In this document: positions 8,038 through 17,615 of the stretch, piece after piece
Position numbering within the stretch: the first letter of the stretch is position 1
Layout: every line of letters starts with the position of its first letter
Assembly (NCBI GenBank): GCA_015075105.1
Contig: JABTUZ010000001.1
Span: 631,001-695,000 of the forward strand
Direction of reading: 5' to 3'
Origin: Leptospiraceae bacterium
Lineage (GTDB): Bacteria; Spirochaetota; Leptospiria; Leptospirales; Leptospiraceae
Length of the DNA: 64,000 nt
The notes under the pieces: generated by a model
Databases searched by the model: none
Seen by the model: the letters and a program-made list of their open reading frames with translations, nothing else
What the model was told of the DNA's origin: nothing
Program-made: the position numbers and the translations under genes

Positions 8038-11000
8038 ATGTTCCATTTTAACAAAGCCCCTACTGCCAAAACCACCCCTAAGTCGTTTACAAACTTTCTT
8101 GTAAAGTTTTTACTTCAAATCATGGCCTTCAATTATAGACTTAGACCTTCTCTAAAAAAGTATCTGAAAAGCGACGAGGGTTGGATTAATTTTACAATTG
8201 GAATTGCTACTCAAAATAAAAGTGTAGAGACCGCGATTCGTTTTCTTAATGGTAAAATTTCTATTTTAAATCATATTCCAAAAGATAGCGACGCTTCTCT
8301 AATTTTTCAAACTGACTCTGGGATTAAAAAACTTTTGAGTGCAACGCCCACAGAGCAAATATTTATGATTATGCGTAGCGAATTAATTACGCAAGGAAAT
8401 ACAAACTACCTGAATTTATTTTTCTTTTTACTCTCTCTTTTGATTTTAAAAAAGCAAAAGAAGATGATGGAACTTGAGAAAAAAAATTCTAAGATTAAGG
8501 CAGAGAAAATCGCATCCGACGGTAAAGGTGGTTTAAGTAAAGAAGCTATCCAGAAAATGGCTGAGAGGTTAGTAGGGGATTCAATTGATCCGGGAGTGAA
8601 ATATTTAAGTGACCCTTATCTTTCTAAATACAAATTGAGTGATTTTCCTCGAATTCAAGAATTTTTAGACATCCATTTTGAAGTGAAGCCGGAAGTGTGC
8701 CCCGAAAGACCAAAACTTGTAACCGATTGGTGTAAGAAGAATGGTTTTGAAAAAGATAGTACCGGAAAAGATTGGATCCCCGAACTTAGACAAGGTGAAA
8801 TTTTTAAATACCTTATGGAAAATCGTAAACCGGTTATCCGTAAAAATGACCTCATCGCAGGGACCACCACCTCAAAAGAAATCGGAGTGGTAGTTTATCC
8901 AGATAGCCATGGGATGATGATTTGGAGTGAGCTTCTCACTGTTCCTCATCGCCCTTTGAATTCTTACGATATTTCAGAGGAGACTCTCAGTATCTTACAC
9001 CATGAAGTTTTTCCTTATTGGTCAAAAAGAAATTTTAGAGAATGGGTTAGGGATAATTACAATAACCCAATAGGGCAAAAAATCGACGAAAGGTTTGCAG
9101 TGTATTTTTTATGGAAGACAGTAGCCATTTCTCATACTATACCCGACTTTCCTAAGATTTTAAAAATGGGAACTAAAGGAATTATAAAAGAAGTTGATGA
9201 AAAACTAAAAGATTCTTCTCTGAATGAAAAACAAATCGCTACTCTAAAAGGTATGAAGCTTACTCTTGAGGGCATAGCAGCGTATTCTAAAAATTTATCT
9301 AAAGAAGCAGAGAAAGAGGCGAATCTTGAGTCAAACCCAAAAAGGAAAAAAGAGTTAGAGAAAATAGCTCAAATTTGCAATACAGTTGTAGAAAATCCAG
9401 CAAGCACTTTGGATGAGGCAGTAAATGCAATGTGGATTACTTGGGTTGGACTTCATAACGAAAATACAAATGCGGGTCTTTCTTTAGGTCGTTTGGATCA
9501 GTGGCTACAGCCATACTTTGAATCTGATATGGCTAAATTAAAAACTGTAGAAGAAAGAGAAGAATACACTAAGCACGCAATAGAGCTTATTTGTGATTTT
9601 TATATGCGAGCTACAGATCACCTTCCGCTTACTCCAGATATTGCTAACTGGTATTTTGGTGGTAGCTCATCCGATCAGGCAATTACTCTTGGGGGGCTTA
9701 CTCCTGACGGAAAAGATGCTGTAAACGATATGACCTATATTTTCCTAAAGGCTACTGAGTTCTTAACAATTAGAGACCCAAATGTAAATGCACGTTTTTC
9801 TATTGGAGTAAATTCTAATACATACCTAAAAAGACTTTGCGAAGTAAATTTAATAACAGCAGGAACTCCTTCGATCCATAACGATGGTGCAGTCATTAGC
9901 TCTTTGGAACAGTATGGTTACGCAAAGGAAGATATGCGGAACTGGGCGGCTACCGGTTGTGTCGAGCCTACGTTATGCGGTATGCATATTGGACACACAA
10001 ATTTTCAGATGATGAATATGGTTGGAGCCTTAGAAATGGCTCTAAATAATGGATATCACCCGGTTATGAAATGGAGTCTCGGTCCAAAGACAGGTAGTAT
10101 TGAAAATGGAGACTTTTCGGATTTTGAGTCTTTTTTTGAAGCATTCACTAAGCAGTTTTCATTTCTAATAGACTCATCTATTGAATACAATGAGCTTCTC
10201 GCAAAAGCTCATCAGGCAATACGTCCTACCCCATTACTATCTTCTTTAATTGAAGGTACTATCGAGTCAGGTAAGGACGTTGTATGGGGTGGAGCAAAAT
10301 ACAATAGCTCAGGTGCGGCTTGCATTGGTCTTTCTGATGTTACAGACTCACTTATGGTTATTAAAAAGTTGGTGTTTGACGATAAACTAATAACCTTCCA
10401 AGAATTGAAGAGGGCTATTGACAGTGATTTTCAAATTGACTCAAGGGTGCTTTCTTTAATTAAAAGTAAGTCTCACTTTTTTGGATCAGGAAATTCAGAC
10501 TCTGTAGCTATGGCTAACCGTGTTACAAAGTTTACCCATGACTATTATAATAAATTTACAAACTACCGTGGAGGGAAATACACAGCAGGATTTTGGTCTA
10601 TGTCTAACCACGTTATATTCGGGACTTTGAGTGGTGCCTTGCCTTCAGGAAAAAGAGCTGGTAAATCTTTGACTCCGGGTCTTACTCCAAAAGGAGAGGC
10701 ATCCAATAATATCCTAGATAATTTGAGAGATGTGGCAAGTTTAGATCCAAAAAATTTAAGTAATAATATTGCGTTTAACGTAAAAGTAGTACCAAGCTAC
10801 GAAGACTCACGAGAAAAAACTGTAAATACAATGAAAGCCTATACAGAAGGGTATTTTAAAATGGGAGGAATGCAAATGCAGTTGAATGTAGTTACTGTAG
10901 ATACGCTAAAAGATGCAATGATTCACCCTGAAAACTATCGTAACCTTCTTGTGCGTATTTCGGGTTATAATGCGTACTTTGTTACTTTAAATAAAGATAT

Positions 11001-11043
11001 GCAGCTTGAGCTAATAGAAAGGTCTTCCTTTGGCTTGAATTAG
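8038..11043 (+). CDS. SCP2-domain-fused glycyl radical enzyme (PFL/diol-dehydratase superfamily)
   Basis: At 1001 aa this is well above the usual 780-850 aa of the family. Residues ~45-140 resemble an SCP2 sterol-carrier domain (INFTIGIATQNKSVETAIRF, then DASLIFQTDSGIKKLL). A charged linker (~140-190) leads to the glycyl radical barrel. The active-site loop has TGCVEPTLCG with Cys641 and Glu643; Cys-X-Glu is the signature of dehydratase, decarboxylase and C-N lyase members and differs from the Cys-Cys pair of pyruvate formate-lyase. The radical site is RISGYNAYF with Gly976. The activase follows 9 bases downstream. The substrate is unknown; the lipid-binding domain suggests a hydrophobic compound. 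This is an oxygen-sensitive cytoplasmic enzyme. Confidence 0.92.
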   Translation: MFHFNKAPTAKTTPKSFTNFLVKFLLQIMAFNYRLRPSLKKYLKSDEGWINFTIGIATQNKSVETAIRFLNGKISILNHIPKDSDASLIFQTDSGIKKLLSATPTEQIFMIMRSELITQGNTNYLNLFFFLLSLLILKKQKKMMELEKKNSKIKAEKIASDGKGGLSKEAIQKMAERLVGDSIDPGVKYLSDPYLSKYKLSDFPRIQEFLDIHFEVKPEVCPERPKLVTDWCKKNGFEKDSTGKDWIPELRQGEIFKYLMENRKPVIRKNDLIAGTTTSKEIGVVVYPDSHGMMIWSELLTVPHRPLNSYDISEETLSILHHEVFPYWSKRNFREWVRDNYNNPIGQKIDERFAVYFLWKTVAISHTIPDFPKILKMGTKGIIKEVDEKLKDSSLNEKQIATLKGMKLTLEGIAAYSKNLSKEAEKEANLESNPKRKKELEKIAQICNTVVENPASTLDEAVNAMWITWVGLHNENTNAGLSLGRLDQWLQPYFESDMAKLKTVEEREEYTKHAIELICDFYMRATDHLPLTPDIANWYFGGSSSDQAITLGGLTPDGKDAVNDMTYIFLKATEFLTIRDPNVNARFSIGVNSNTYLKRLCEVNLITAGTPSIHNDGAVISSLEQYGYAKEDMRNWAATGCVEPTLCGMHIGHTNFQMMNMVGALEMALNNGYHPVMKWSLGPKTGSIENGDFSDFESFFEAFTKQFSFLIDSSIEYNELLAKAHQAIRPTPLLSSLIEGTIESGKDVVWGGAKYNSSGAACIGLSDVTDSLMVIKKLVFDDKLITFQELKRAIDSDFQIDSRVLSLIKSKSHFFGSGNSDSVAMANRVTKFTHDYYNKFTNYRGGKYTAGFWSMSNHVIFGTLSGALPSGKRAGKSLTPGLTPKGEASNNILDNLRDVASLDPKNLSNNIAFNVKVVPSYEDSREKTVNTMKAYTEGYFKMGGMQMQLNVVTVDTLKDAMIHPENYRNLLVRISGYNAYFVTLNKDMQLELIERSSFGLN

Positions 11044-11052
11044 AAATTTCAG

Positions 11053-11952
11053 ATGAACGAAGCGGCAATCTTTGAAATTAAAGGTCATTCTTTGGATGAT
11101 GGCCCAGGAATTAGAACTGTAATTTTTTTCAAAGGGTGCCCTCTATCTTGCGTGTGGTGTCACAACCCAGAGTCTAAAAAAGCAAAATTTGAGCTTTCTT
11201 TTTACTTAGAAAAGTGCTCCTCCTTAGGGAATTGCTTGAAAGTTTGTCCGGAAAATGCCTTAGACAAAAATAACCCAAATTTTATAGATAGAGATAGGTG
11301 CACTTCTTGTTTTAAGTGTGTAGAAACTTGTGACTCAGGAGCTTTATCTATTGTAGGAGAAAATATTTCTGTTGAAAAAATTATTTCTGTAATCGAGAAC
11401 TATATTCCGTTTTATGAATCGTCGGGAGGTGGAGTTACTTTATCTGGTGGTGAGTTTAGTATGTATCCTAACTTTTGTGAAAACCTTCTAAAAGAGATTA
11501 AAAAGAAAAATATTCATGTTCTAATAGAGACTTCAGGACAGTTCAATTTTTCTACGTTTGAAAAAAGTATTCTTCCATACATAGACCAGATTTATTATGA
11601 TATAAAAATCTATGACGAAGATCATCATAAAAAATTTTGTGGAATTTCTAATAAAAAAATTCTGGATAATTTTGAAAAATTGCACAGATTTCACATTGAT
11701 AAAAAAATTCATCTTACTCCAAGGACTCCTTTGGTTCCAAATATAACTGCAACAAAAGAAAATTTAGAAGCTATTGCTAATTTCTATCGTAAAAATAAAG
11801 TAAAAAATATTTCACTTTTACCATACAATCCTCTTTGGAGTAATAAATCTGGAAAATTAGGAATTAGCTTAGATTATAAAAATAATTCTTGGATGACTAA
11901 AAAAGAAATCGAAGATTGTAGATTGGTGTTTCAAGATTTTGAAATTGTTTAG
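11053..11952 (+). CDS. glycyl radical enzyme activase (radical SAM, PflA-like)
   Basis: This 299-aa enzyme uses S-adenosylmethionine and an iron-sulfur cluster to put the radical on Gly976 of the upstream partner. The radical SAM motif is FKGCPLSCVWCHNPES (Cys-X3-Cys-X2-Cys). Two further ferredoxin-like clusters follow, CSSLGNCLKVCPENAL and CTSCFKCVETCDSGAL, as in activases of non-PFL glycyl radical enzymes. The GGGVTLSGGE motif for SAM binding is present. It is the second gene of the operon and ends at 11952. Assignment is firm; specificity follows from the neighbour. Confidence 0.96.
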   Translation: MNEAAIFEIKGHSLDDGPGIRTVIFFKGCPLSCVWCHNPESKKAKFELSFYLEKCSSLGNCLKVCPENALDKNNPNFIDRDRCTSCFKCVETCDSGALSIVGENISVEKIISVIENYIPFYESSGGGVTLSGGEFSMYPNFCENLLKEIKKKNIHVLIETSGQFNFSTFEKSILPYIDQIYYDIKIYDEDHHKKFCGISNKKILDNFEKLHRFHIDKKIHLTPRTPLVPNITATKENLEAIANFYRKNKVKNISLLPYNPLWSNKSGKLGISLDYKNNSWMTKKEIEDCRLVFQDFEIV

Positions 11953-12039
11953 TTTTTTGTTATTTAGGTTTTTATATATAAATTTTTCACTTTTAGATTA
12001 TATGTATTTCAATGAAATTTTCTCTTATTTGGTTCAACT

Positions 12040-12240
12040 TTATAGTGTATTTCGCGTTTAGTGCAGATTTGGGACTTTTCGTGCTAAAATGTGGGATCTC
12101 CACTCTTTTCAGTAAAGTGCATGTTTTATACCAATTGTTCACCTTTCACGCAAAAATGTGGGAACTCCATCGTTTTCGGGGATAAAAAAGATTTCGCATT
12201 TAGTTTGGATTTGGGACTTTTTCTGTAAAGCTAAAAATTT
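12040..12240 (+). repeat. dispersed TGTGGGAACTCC-type repeat, copy A
   Basis: The intergenic DNA holds two diverged units, each with GTGCAGATTTGGGACTTTT or similar, then AAAATGTGGGA and (A/T)CTCCA. Bases 12071-12136 match the reverse complement of 20902-20966 with only a few differences. The block continues up to the DUF1564-like pseudogene starting at 12325, and this arrangement is repeated inverted at 20.05-20.99 kb. The remaining bases 11953-12039 show nothing recognisable. Confidence 0.8.
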
Positions 12241-12324
12241 TTCTAAAATTGCAAAATTTTTTCTAAATCAAACTTTTTACCTTATATTAAAGAGAGCAGA
12301 AAATTTTACTTTAAGGAGAAATTT

Positions 12325-12822
12325 ATGAACCCACAAAATTTACAGAAACACAATCGAGCTTGCTTGTTCCAGCAAAATATATGGACGAAAGTTCAATAGA
12401 AGAACGACGGTTTTTCGAGACGAAAATATTTGCGCATTGCTGAACAGATACAGAAATATGATTCTTTGGGGACTTTTTAGAAAATGGATAGATAAAGAAA
12501 GCGTATCAAAGTTTCAGCAAAATTTGGTAGAAGAAGAATTTTACCCCGAATAACGATGACTGGAGTTGAGCTTAGCATTCTTGCAGACTGGCTTGGCACC
12601 ACACAAAGACCGCTCTTTTCTTCTGTTAGTGTTTGACCTTGCCGAATGGGACATAATTCTCCTCACCAGATTCTTCGAGAATGGAGTTCCCACCCGGTGA
12701 CCACGATTGCATGGGGAGCTTACCTTTCAAAGAAAAACTACCCGCTACAATAGGCTAAAACGACACAAACCCGACGAAAAGAAAAGAGCCCCTATAAAGA
12801 AAAACACGCTACAAAAAACTAA
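12325..12822 (+). pseudogene. DUF1564-like gene remnant, copy A
   Basis: The DNA matches, in the opposite orientation, the remnant at 20053-20544 along its whole length. Both begin ATGAACCCACAAAA and end in a lysine-rich tail. Conceptual pieces include ELACLF-like, a frame with NNDDWS and ILADWLGTT, and a stretch matching FFENGVPT. This resembles my memory of DUF1564, a multicopy family of unknown function in Leptospira. Stops and indels begin within the first 25 codons, so it cannot be translated. A ribosome binding site (AAGGAG) still precedes the ATG. Confidence 0.65.
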
Positions 12823-12865
12823 CTAATCGTAAAAAAATAGAAATAGGAAAACTATACCAAAAGGC

Positions 12866-13495
12866 TTAAAACTTCTTTTGAAATTTTACAAACACTATAA
12901 TAAAAAAAATTAAACCAATTGCAACCATCACAACTCTATTATAAATAGTTAAAATTTTTAAAATAAGTTCCCAATTTTTTCCAAGATAGAATCCCCCACC
13001 AATTAGAAGCCCACACCAGATAGCAATAGCAATTGAAAAATAAAATAAAAAATGCGAAATAGGCATTTTAGACATACCTGCAACTATAGAAACAAAAAAA
13101 CGAATTCCTGCGGAAAATCTAGATAAAACGATTACCCAAACATTGTTATTAGAAAACCAATCAAAAGTTTTCTGTAAATTTGTTTCATTATAGATAGACT
13201 TTTTAAAAGGAAAATTATTCGAATGCATCCAGTGTATTGCTGTTTTTCCAAATTTATACATTAGAAATCCACCAAATAAGTTTCCAAAAAAGGTACTAGA
13301 TAAAATTAATCCCCAGCCAATATTTCTTTTTTGAGCAACAAGAAATCCTCCAATTACTGTTACAGTATCTCCCGGCCATGGTGGAAAAATATTTTCTGTG
13401 AGGTTGGAAATAAAAAAAAACATCCAGATAAGAATTGAGTTTTGTTCTGAAATCCAGTGGAGCACTTTTGTTGTGATTAGGTCTATCTCTGTCAT
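12866..13495 (-). CDS. DedA-family membrane protein (VTT domain)
   Basis: This 209-aa integral membrane protein has about five hydrophobic segments. The DedA signature appears as ENIFPPWPGDTVTVIGGFLV near residue 35 and SRFSAGIRFFVSIVAGMSKM near residue 125. DedA/VTT proteins are thought to act as lipid scramblases, including recycling undecaprenyl phosphate, and help keep membrane potential. It is the last gene of a minus-strand run beginning with the M23 peptidase and lies 16 bases after hldD. The exact lipid substrate is unknown. Confidence 0.9.
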   Translation of the reverse strand: MTEIDLITTKVLHWISEQNSILIWMFFFISNLTENIFPPWPGDTVTVIGGFLVAQKRNIGWGLILSSTFFGNLFGGFLMYKFGKTAIHWMHSNNFPFKKSIYNETNLQKTFDWFSNNNVWVIVLSRFSAGIRFFVSIVAGMSKMPISHFLFYFSIAIAIWCGLLIGGGFYLGKNWELILKILTIYNRVVMVAIGLIFFIIVFVKFQKKF

Positions 13496-13511
13496 TTGTG
13501 TTTGGCTTATA

Positions 13512-14471
13512 TTATGTACCAGTTTGATTTAGTAAACCTACGTACTCTTTGATGCTATCATTTAAACTAAAAAATTTTTCATTATAGCCGGTCTCTTGCA
13601 ATTTTTTAGTTTCAGCTTTGGTGTAGTACTGATATTTTGCTTTTAAAGAATCAGGCATGTCTATATATTTTATGTTAATAGTTATATCCATGGCTTGAAA
13701 TAATGCCTTTGCCAAATCATTCCAAGTTTCTGCAATTCCTCTACCTACATTAAATAAACCGTTATAATTGTTTAAAAGAATGTGTAGAGTAATTTTTGCA
13801 GCATCCCTAACATACAAAAAATCTCTCTTTTGCTCTCCATCATGAAATTCTTTTTTATACGATCGGAATAGGGAAAGCTCTTTTTTTTCTTTGATTTGAT
13901 TATATCCTTTTAATACAAGGCTTTGCATATTCCCCTTATGAGATTCACCAAATCCAAAAACATTAAAGTATTTCAAGCCAGCTATTTTTTTTTCTAGACC
14001 GGAGTTTTTCGCATAAAGATCAAAAAGGTGCTTTGAATAACCATACATATTTAATGGTCTAAGACTATCAATGCTGGTACAATCATCATATCCTTTCTCT
14101 CCGGCACCATATGTCGCAGCACTGGATGCATAGATAAAGCGAATGTTATTTTTTACGCATACTTCGGCTAATATTTTAGTATATTCAAAATTATTTTGAA
14201 TAAGATAGCTTGCGTCGGTTTCAGTTGTAGAAGAGCAGGCTCCAAGGTGAATTACGTGTGTGATTTCGCCTAACGCATTCCCATTCTCTAATTTCTTTAA
14301 AAAATTGTCTTTTTCGTAATAGTCTCGATATTTTAATCTGGAAAGGTTTTTCCATTTTTCACTTGCCCCAAGGTGATCTACAATCCAGATACGATCTTCT
14401 CCAGAGTTGTTCAATTCTTCAACTACATTACTTCCGATTAATCCAGCTCCACCTGTAACGATAATTTTCAT
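13512..14471 (-). CDS. hldD: ADP-L-glycero-D-manno-heptose 6-epimerase
   Basis: This 319-aa extended-type short-chain dehydrogenase makes the heptose precursor of the LPS core. The nucleotide-binding motif GGAGLIGSN sits at residues ~7-15. The active site carries SSAATYG and the YGYSK Tyr-X3-Lys pair. The stretch FNVFGFGESHKGNMQS and the KRDFLYVRD motif are typical of HldD. It overlaps the preceding gene by 4 bases (ATGA), so translation is probably coupled. Its presence shows a diderm with heptose-containing LPS. Confidence 0.95.
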   Translation of the reverse strand: MKIIVTGGAGLIGSNVVEELNNSGEDRIWIVDHLGASEKWKNLSRLKYRDYYEKDNFLKKLENGNALGEITHVIHLGACSSTTETDASYLIQNNFEYTKILAEVCVKNNIRFIYASSAATYGAGEKGYDDCTSIDSLRPLNMYGYSKHLFDLYAKNSGLEKKIAGLKYFNVFGFGESHKGNMQSLVLKGYNQIKEKKELSLFRSYKKEFHDGEQKRDFLYVRDAAKITLHILLNNYNGLFNVGRGIAETWNDLAKALFQAMDITINIKYIDMPDSLKAKYQYYTKAETKKLQETGYNEKFFSLNDSIKEYVGLLNQTGT

Positions 14472-15505
14472 TTACTCTCCACTATATCCGGAGATTGAGG
14501 TGGAATAAAAATAATGCTATTTACTTTTCCCCCTTTCATTTTACCGGAAACATAAATTTCTGCTTTCATGGGGAATGCAGGCTTGTAAAGAATGTATGCC
14601 TTTACTGCATCATAAATTTTCAAAGAATAGTCAATTGCGGTTACTGCGGCAGTAATTGGAATAAATCTTTCCCTTACTAAAGGTCTTGTCTTTGTTTCTT
14701 TGCAAACTACAAGCCATTTAAACATTCTTAAAGACGTATTAAGATTTTTAAGAGTTTCTAATTCTATTTTAGTGTCAGGAAAGGATACATTTGTTCCTCT
14801 AAAATTAATTTTCACATTTGTATTTGTAGCTTGACTTTCTTTTAATGCGTTGGAAAGACTCAAGTCAAAAGACTCATCATCTATGTATTCAATCTCGTTG
14901 CATTTTGAGAAAATAGTGCTACACACATCACCATAGTTTCGATTCACAAAAAAAACCATCATTACTTTCTGTTTAGTCGGGTGATACAAAACCTTTGCAT
15001 GATAATTTTTCATTACCATATACTTAAAGAAATTTCTAATTCTAAAAAATATGTCTATTCCAAGACTCACAATATCTTTAAATCCGGGAATATCTATTTC
15101 CATTGATCTAGTGCCCATGTAGAACGGCTCTATAGAAACCTTCCCCTCATTTTTTAAGATTCCCTTTAAATACCCTAAAATACTTTTTAATTCTTTGTCG
15201 TTTAGTTTTAAATTTTTTTTCCTAAGATCGATTAAGATTTTACCTGCATTTTTATCTAACAAGTCTTCCAATTCTTTCGTGCTTTGTTTTTCATTTTCAA
15301 AAATAATTTTTGTACAAGAATCTTCTGCACAGGAAATTTGTTCATTGATTGCAGGTGTTTTTACCTCTTGCAAATTCTCTTCGCTTGTTTCTTCTATATT
15401 TAAGTTTCTATTTTCGTCTTGTGAAAAAATAAAAAGATTCAGTGATAAAAAAAATATAATGAGTATAATTTGAAAAGTATATTTTTGTAATTTCTTAAGC
15501 CACAT
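14468..15505 (-). CDS. conserved membrane-anchored or secreted protein of unknown function
   Basis: This 345-aa protein has an N-terminal hydrophobic segment (residues ~10-28, [18 protein letters not shown]) that acts as signal or anchor. An acidic region (to ~65) follows. The rest is a mixed alpha/beta domain with [20 protein letters not shown] and later [20 protein letters not shown]. Paired cysteines (CAEDSC, then [10 protein letters not shown]) suggest disulfides outside the cytoplasm. It sits between the HTH-cupin regulator and hldD, overlapping both, which suggests an envelope role. I do not recognise a family. Confidence 0.8.
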   Translation of the reverse strand: MWLKKLQKYTFQIILIIFFLSLNLFIFSQDENRNLNIEETSEENLQEVKTPAINEQISCAEDSCTKIIFENEKQSTKELEDLLDKNAGKILIDLRKKNLKLNDKELKSILGYLKGILKNEGKVSIEPFYMGTRSMEIDIPGFKDIVSLGIDIFFRIRNFFKYMVMKNYHAKVLYHPTKQKVMMVFFVNRNYGDVCSTIFSKCNEIEYIDDESFDLSLSNALKESQATNTNVKINFRGTNVSFPDTKIELETLKNLNTSLRMFKWLVVCKETKTRPLVRERFIPITAAVTAIDYSLKIYDAVKAYILYKPAFPMKAEIYVSGKMKGGKVNSIIFIPPQSPDIVESK

Positions 15506-16073
15506 TTTCTGTATAATTCATTACAAGATACATTAGAGTCTCTTTATCTGTCGGATTAGAATATTCGTGAGGAATATCTCCTCGAAAAAAAACAGAATCT
15601 TTTTCTTCTAATTCGACCACTTCTTCACCCAATCTAAGTCTCAGTTTTCCAGAAACAACTACAATATTTTCCGTAGTTCCTGTTTTGTGAGGATCAGCTA
15701 CTTCTATCCCTCCGGGTTTCAAAGTGAGCTCATAAAATTCTGTATTTCGATTTCCTGTAAAAGGAAATAACGCTCTGCTGGAAAAAACCTTTGAATTAGA
15801 AAATAAGATCTTGGTATTTTCGTATTTCAGCAGGTGGATTCCTTCGTTACTTTTTTCTTTCAACAATTCAGAAAAAGGTACATTCAGACCATTGGCTATT
15901 TTCCATAAAACAGAAATAGTTGGTGTGCTTTTTCCTTGCTCGATTTGGGATAGCATGGCTCTACTTACGCCACACTTGGATGCGAGTTTATCCAAAGAAA
16001 GCCCTCTAGTATGTCGGAGGATTCGAAGGTTGTCTTTTACTATTTGAATAATGTGTTCCGGGTTTTCAGGAAT
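15495..16073 (-). CDS. XRE-HTH/cupin transcriptional regulator with an odd start
   Basis: The protein of about 192 aa joins an XRE helix-turn-helix ([20 protein letters not shown], then [19 protein letters not shown]-like) to a C-terminal cupin ([24 protein letters not shown]). Such proteins sense small ligands and often regulate polyamine or amino-acid genes. No ATG, GTG or TTG in frame lies far enough upstream to include the first HTH helix. An ATT at 16071-16073 follows AGAGGAG by 6 bases. An ATG at 16108-16110 would fit if its following A6 run had five A's. The start is therefore an unusual ATT or a homopolymer frameshift. Confidence 0.85.
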   Translation of the reverse strand: MPENPEHIIQIVKDNLRILRHTRGLSLDKLASKCGVSRAMLSQIEQGKSTPTISVLWKIANGLNVPFSELLKEKSNEGIHLLKYENTKILFSNSKVFSSRALFPFTGNRNTEFYELTLKPGGIEVADPHKTGTTENIVVVSGKLRLRLGEEVVELEEKDSVFFRGDIPHEYSNPTDKETLMYLVMNYTENVA

Positions 16074-16149
16074 AGAATTCTCCTCTGTTATTTCGGATTT
16101 ATTTTTTCATGTATAATATACTTTTCCAATATATGAGAAATGAGTCAAT

Positions 16150-16827
16150 TTATTTTTCAAGGCTGATGACGATTACGGGCAGAGATTTTGGAAGTTTTTC
16201 TAATTTTGGTAAAATATCTTTGATTTTGCCTCGAAAAATAAATTCATCCTCACAAGTTAAATTCAACCCAAGAAAGATTTCTCTTTTTGGAGGTAAATGT
16301 TTGGAGATTTCTTGAATTACTTTTTTATATCTATACGGTGTTTCGTAGAATATAATAGTGTGTTTTATGTTGAGAAGCTTTTTTATTTCCTGTGATCTTT
16401 TTTCGTTTTCTCTATTTAGAAATCCGACAAAAGTAAATGGAGATGATGAAAACCCGCAAATAGAAAGTGCAACCATTAAAGCCGATGCCCCGGGAATAGC
16501 AGAAATAGAAATATTTTTCTGAATAGCGTATTTGACAAATCTTTCGCCCGGGTCTTCCAAAGTAGGATTTCCTGAATCAGAAATCAGGCAAACACTTTTA
16601 GAGTTTTGAACTTTTTCTAACAAGCTAAACAATTCATCATCGGTTGAGTGCTCATTAAATAATTCAAATTTTTTTTCAATCCCGATTTGCTTTAAAAATT
16701 TAGAGGTCTCTTTGTATTCTTCACCAATTACAAATTCGCATTCGTTTAATTCTTGAACTGTTCTTGCAGATATATCCAAAGGATTTCCAATCGGAATTGA
16801 AACCAAAACTAATTTTTTTTTTGTCAT
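16150..16827 (-). CDS. rsmI: RsmI-type tetrapyrrole-methylase-fold methyltransferase
   Basis: This 225-aa SAM-dependent enzyme is expected to 2'-O-methylate C1402 of 16S rRNA. The N-terminal LVSIPIGNPLDISARTVQEL matches the family motif with the PIGN core. SDSGNPTLEDPG and AIPGASALMVALSICGF correspond to the conserved SD.G.P...DPG and PG.SA blocks. It is shorter than the E. coli protein (about 285 aa), lacking most of the C-terminal extension. Where the family usually has AEDTR it has GEEYKETSKFL, so a related but distinct substrate is possible. It overlaps the HAD gene by 4 bases. Confidence 0.82.
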   Translation of the reverse strand: MTKKKLVLVSIPIGNPLDISARTVQELNECEFVIGEEYKETSKFLKQIGIEKKFELFNEHSTDDELFSLLEKVQNSKSVCLISDSGNPTLEDPGERFVKYAIQKNISISAIPGASALMVALSICGFSSSPFTFVGFLNRENEKRSQEIKKLLNIKHTIIFYETPYRYKKVIQEISKHLPPKREIFLGLNLTCEDEFIFRGKIKDILPKLEKLPKSLPVIVISLEK

Positions 16828-17612
16828 TGAAATCGAGGTTGAATTAGAGAACCAATTTCTAAAAATTTCTCTTTATATTTTTGAATTCCTTTATCAATAA
16901 ATATACCTTTTTTAGAATATTTTAATAATTCAAAATCATTTTCAGAATCTCCAAATGCAAGTGCAGGTGTATCTTTTAAAAATTTTTGAAGTGCCTTCAC
17001 TTTGCCCTTTCCATAAGTATAAGGCTCAATTATTTCATCGGTGAAAATTCCATTCAGTATTTTAGAATTCATTCCAATAACATTTTCTTCTTCAATACCA
17101 AATTCACCAGCAATCTCTTGAATCACTACGGTAGGTGAGGCAGTAACTATAAATATATCTTTTTGTAATTTTTTAAAATATACAATTAGGTCTTTCATTT
17201 CTTTATATGGGCTAATAGTTTTGTCTTTATTCCACACTTCTCTTGCAAGGTTTCTTAATTCTTGTGGCGAATACCCGGAAAAAATAAATGAAGTCCATCT
17301 ATAACCTTTCTCCAATCCTTGAACTTCAATAATTTTCTCATATTCACTAATTGTAAAATCTCTAAGTATCTTAGGAGAGTGAAATTTACTTTTCCATATC
17401 TCTTTGGCTTCGATTTCATTTGGTAGAAAATATTTAGAAAAATCTCCTTTAAATTTTGGCATACCAGAATACAAAATATATTCCATGACAGCTTCGCCGA
17501 AATCGTTTTTTATTAGTGTATTATCAAAGTCAAATGCGACTACTTCTTTGCCTTCACGAATAGAGGTCAGAAAATTATAAACTTCGTCTGTCCAATTTTT
17601 TTTTGGAAGCAA
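16824..17612 (-). CDS. HAD-family phosphatase (phosphoserine-phosphatase-like, subclass IB)
   Basis: This 262-aa hydrolase has the nucleophile motif FDFDNTLIKND near residue 28. Motif II is IFVTASPT-like and motif IV is FGDSENDFELL near residue 225. A helical cap lies between motif I and II. Subclass IB enzymes act on small phosphorylated metabolites such as phosphoserine or phosphocholine; the substrate cannot be told from sequence. It is translationally coupled to rsmI (4-base overlap) and lies 3 bases after the M23 peptidase gene. Confidence 0.88.
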   Translation of the reverse strand: MLPKKNWTDEVYNFLTSIREGKEVVAFDFDNTLIKNDFGEAVMEYILYSGMPKFKGDFSKYFLPNEIEAKEIWKSKFHSPKILRDFTISEYEKIIEVQGLEKGYRWTSFIFSGYSPQELRNLAREVWNKDKTISPYKEMKDLIVYFKKLQKDIFIVTASPTVVIQEIAGEFGIEEENVIGMNSKILNGIFTDEIIEPYTYGKGKVKALQKFLKDTPALAFGDSENDFELLKYSKKGIFIDKGIQKYKEKFLEIGSLIQPRFQ

Positions 17613-17615
17613 ATA

